64,000 nt of DNA, taken from contig OZ024827.1 of the NCBI GenBank assembly GCA_964016985.1, positions 78,877,835-78,941,834 of the forward strand, read 5' to 3'. The position numbers and the translations under genes were made by a program. Every line of letters starts with the position of its first letter. Position 1 is the first letter of the stretch. The notes below the pieces were generated by a model that saw only the letters and a list, made by a program, of their open reading frames with translations, was not told the DNA's origin and made no database searches. Below are positions 63,300 through 64,000 of the stretch, piece by piece. The DNA comes from Anodontia alba (lineage: Eukaryota; Mollusca; Bivalvia; Lucinida; Lucinidae).

Positions 63300-64000
63300 C
63301 TAACTCTTTCCCTTAATGTATACGCTCTGTCATAATGACTAACGTAAAATCTCACAACGAAATTTAAACAATTTAAATCAAGTTTAAAATTGTCCATCTA
63401 AAACATCCGGACAGTTTTTTGTTACTCGTTCCACATTTTTATTCAAACCACCAATCAACGTTTCACACCTATCTTTTGAAGTTTCAATTATTATTATTAT
63501 TTTTTTTTTTTTTTTTTTTTTTTTTTATTGCAATTAAGATTTCGTTAGCCACCGAATACCAGTGTATCCAAGATTTGTTTTCAAGTACATAAATTAAGGT
63601 TCTTTTTGTGCCCACCCTATATCAAAATGTTGAATTATTATTATTACTATTACTACTAATATTTCTGGTTTGCTTTGTTTAAGGATGTCGGGATGTTCCC
63701 TTGTCATTTTAAAAAAGTAACAATATGCCAAAAATATATTTCATTAAATATATGAATAAAAAATTCACACCTTTACAGAGATATATGTGACAGTAGCCAA
63801 ATTTTACACACGTGAGGTGATAAACTGTGCCAGTAGGTGTCATTTTTTTCAATAGTCAATATTTATCTTCAATTATCATAGCCATCATATTGCATATTTA
63901 AGCAGTGTTCCTCCTGTAGTAGGTCCATATATTATAACTCTGGCCTTCTAGAGGACCTGGTCCTAAGTCCTTTCGTCCTTCAGTAAAAGTCCTTAATTTA
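63300..64000. other. Right end of window
   Basis: AT-rich with the poly-T tract. No gene or LTR recognised. Confidence 0.45.
63480..63530 (+). repeat. Poly-T tract
   Basis: ATT repeats followed by about 30 T, upstream of the gag region on the - strand. Confidence 0.9.

Larger units (their letters stand above)
56650..63300 (-). mobile_element. Degenerate Ty3/gypsy-type retrotransposon, Gmr1-like order
   Basis: On the - strand the order is gag, protease, integrase, reverse transcriptase, RNase H. Integrase therefore precedes reverse transcriptase, unlike standard Ty3/gypsy and like the Gmr1 group. Frames are broken in many places. A mariner, a 472-bp insertion and a fragment with an inverted gag piece interrupt it. 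No LTR pair was recognised; the 5' LTR is missing or beyond the window. Confidence 0.8.

Noticed and set aside
55631..64000. LTR pair for the gypsy element
   Set aside because: I compared the sequence beyond RNase H with that beyond gag and found no direct repeat; the 5' LTR may lie outside the window.

Overview
The window looks like genomic DNA from a bivalve mollusc, probably a heterodont or venerid-type clam. The basis is split genes with GT-AG introns, a mitochondrial fatty-acid enzyme spread over 30 kb, and a very dense load of short palindromic elements, tRNA-derived SINEs and degenerate 150-175 bp tandem arrays of the kind known from bivalves. The species call is an inference. There are no bacterial-style operons and no CRISPR array.

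Layout. (1) 2.1-7.4 kb, + strand: the last three visible exons of a secreted von Willebrand factor type C (VWC) protein that begins upstream of the window. (2) 8.6-12.9 kb: two copies of one TTAA-target DNA transposon in opposite orientation. The right copy (10049-12858) carries a two-exon gene for a 239-residue SWIM zinc-finger protein. It sits inside an older palindromic MITE whose two pieces can be recognised on either side. The left copy (8582-9734) is an internally deleted derivative. (3) 17.8-47.9 kb, - strand: a complete five-exon gene for mitochondrial malonyl-CoA:ACP transacylase (MCAT). Exon phases fit and sum to 449 codons, and each catalytic element lies in a different exon. Its introns hold tandem arrays, SINEs and nested MITEs. 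(4) 48-55 kb: LINE fragments and nine copies of one retroelement 3' tail, one still joined to a reverse-transcriptase C-terminus. (5) 56.6-63.3 kb, - strand: a broken Ty3/gypsy-type retrotransposon whose integrase lies upstream of reverse transcriptase (Gmr1-like order). Its gag is interrupted by a mariner element and by a second insertion with an 11-bp target duplication.

Only MCAT and the VWC gene look like ordinary host genes. MCAT would load malonyl groups onto mitochondrial acyl carrier protein for type II fatty acid synthesis. The VWC protein would be extracellular. Everything else is mobile or repeat-derived. The most striking patterns are the SWIM-carrying TTAA transposon with a paralogous empty site, one GATCAG-type hairpin sitting at the centre of several MITE families with unrelated ends, and a second hairpin cap shared by three other families.
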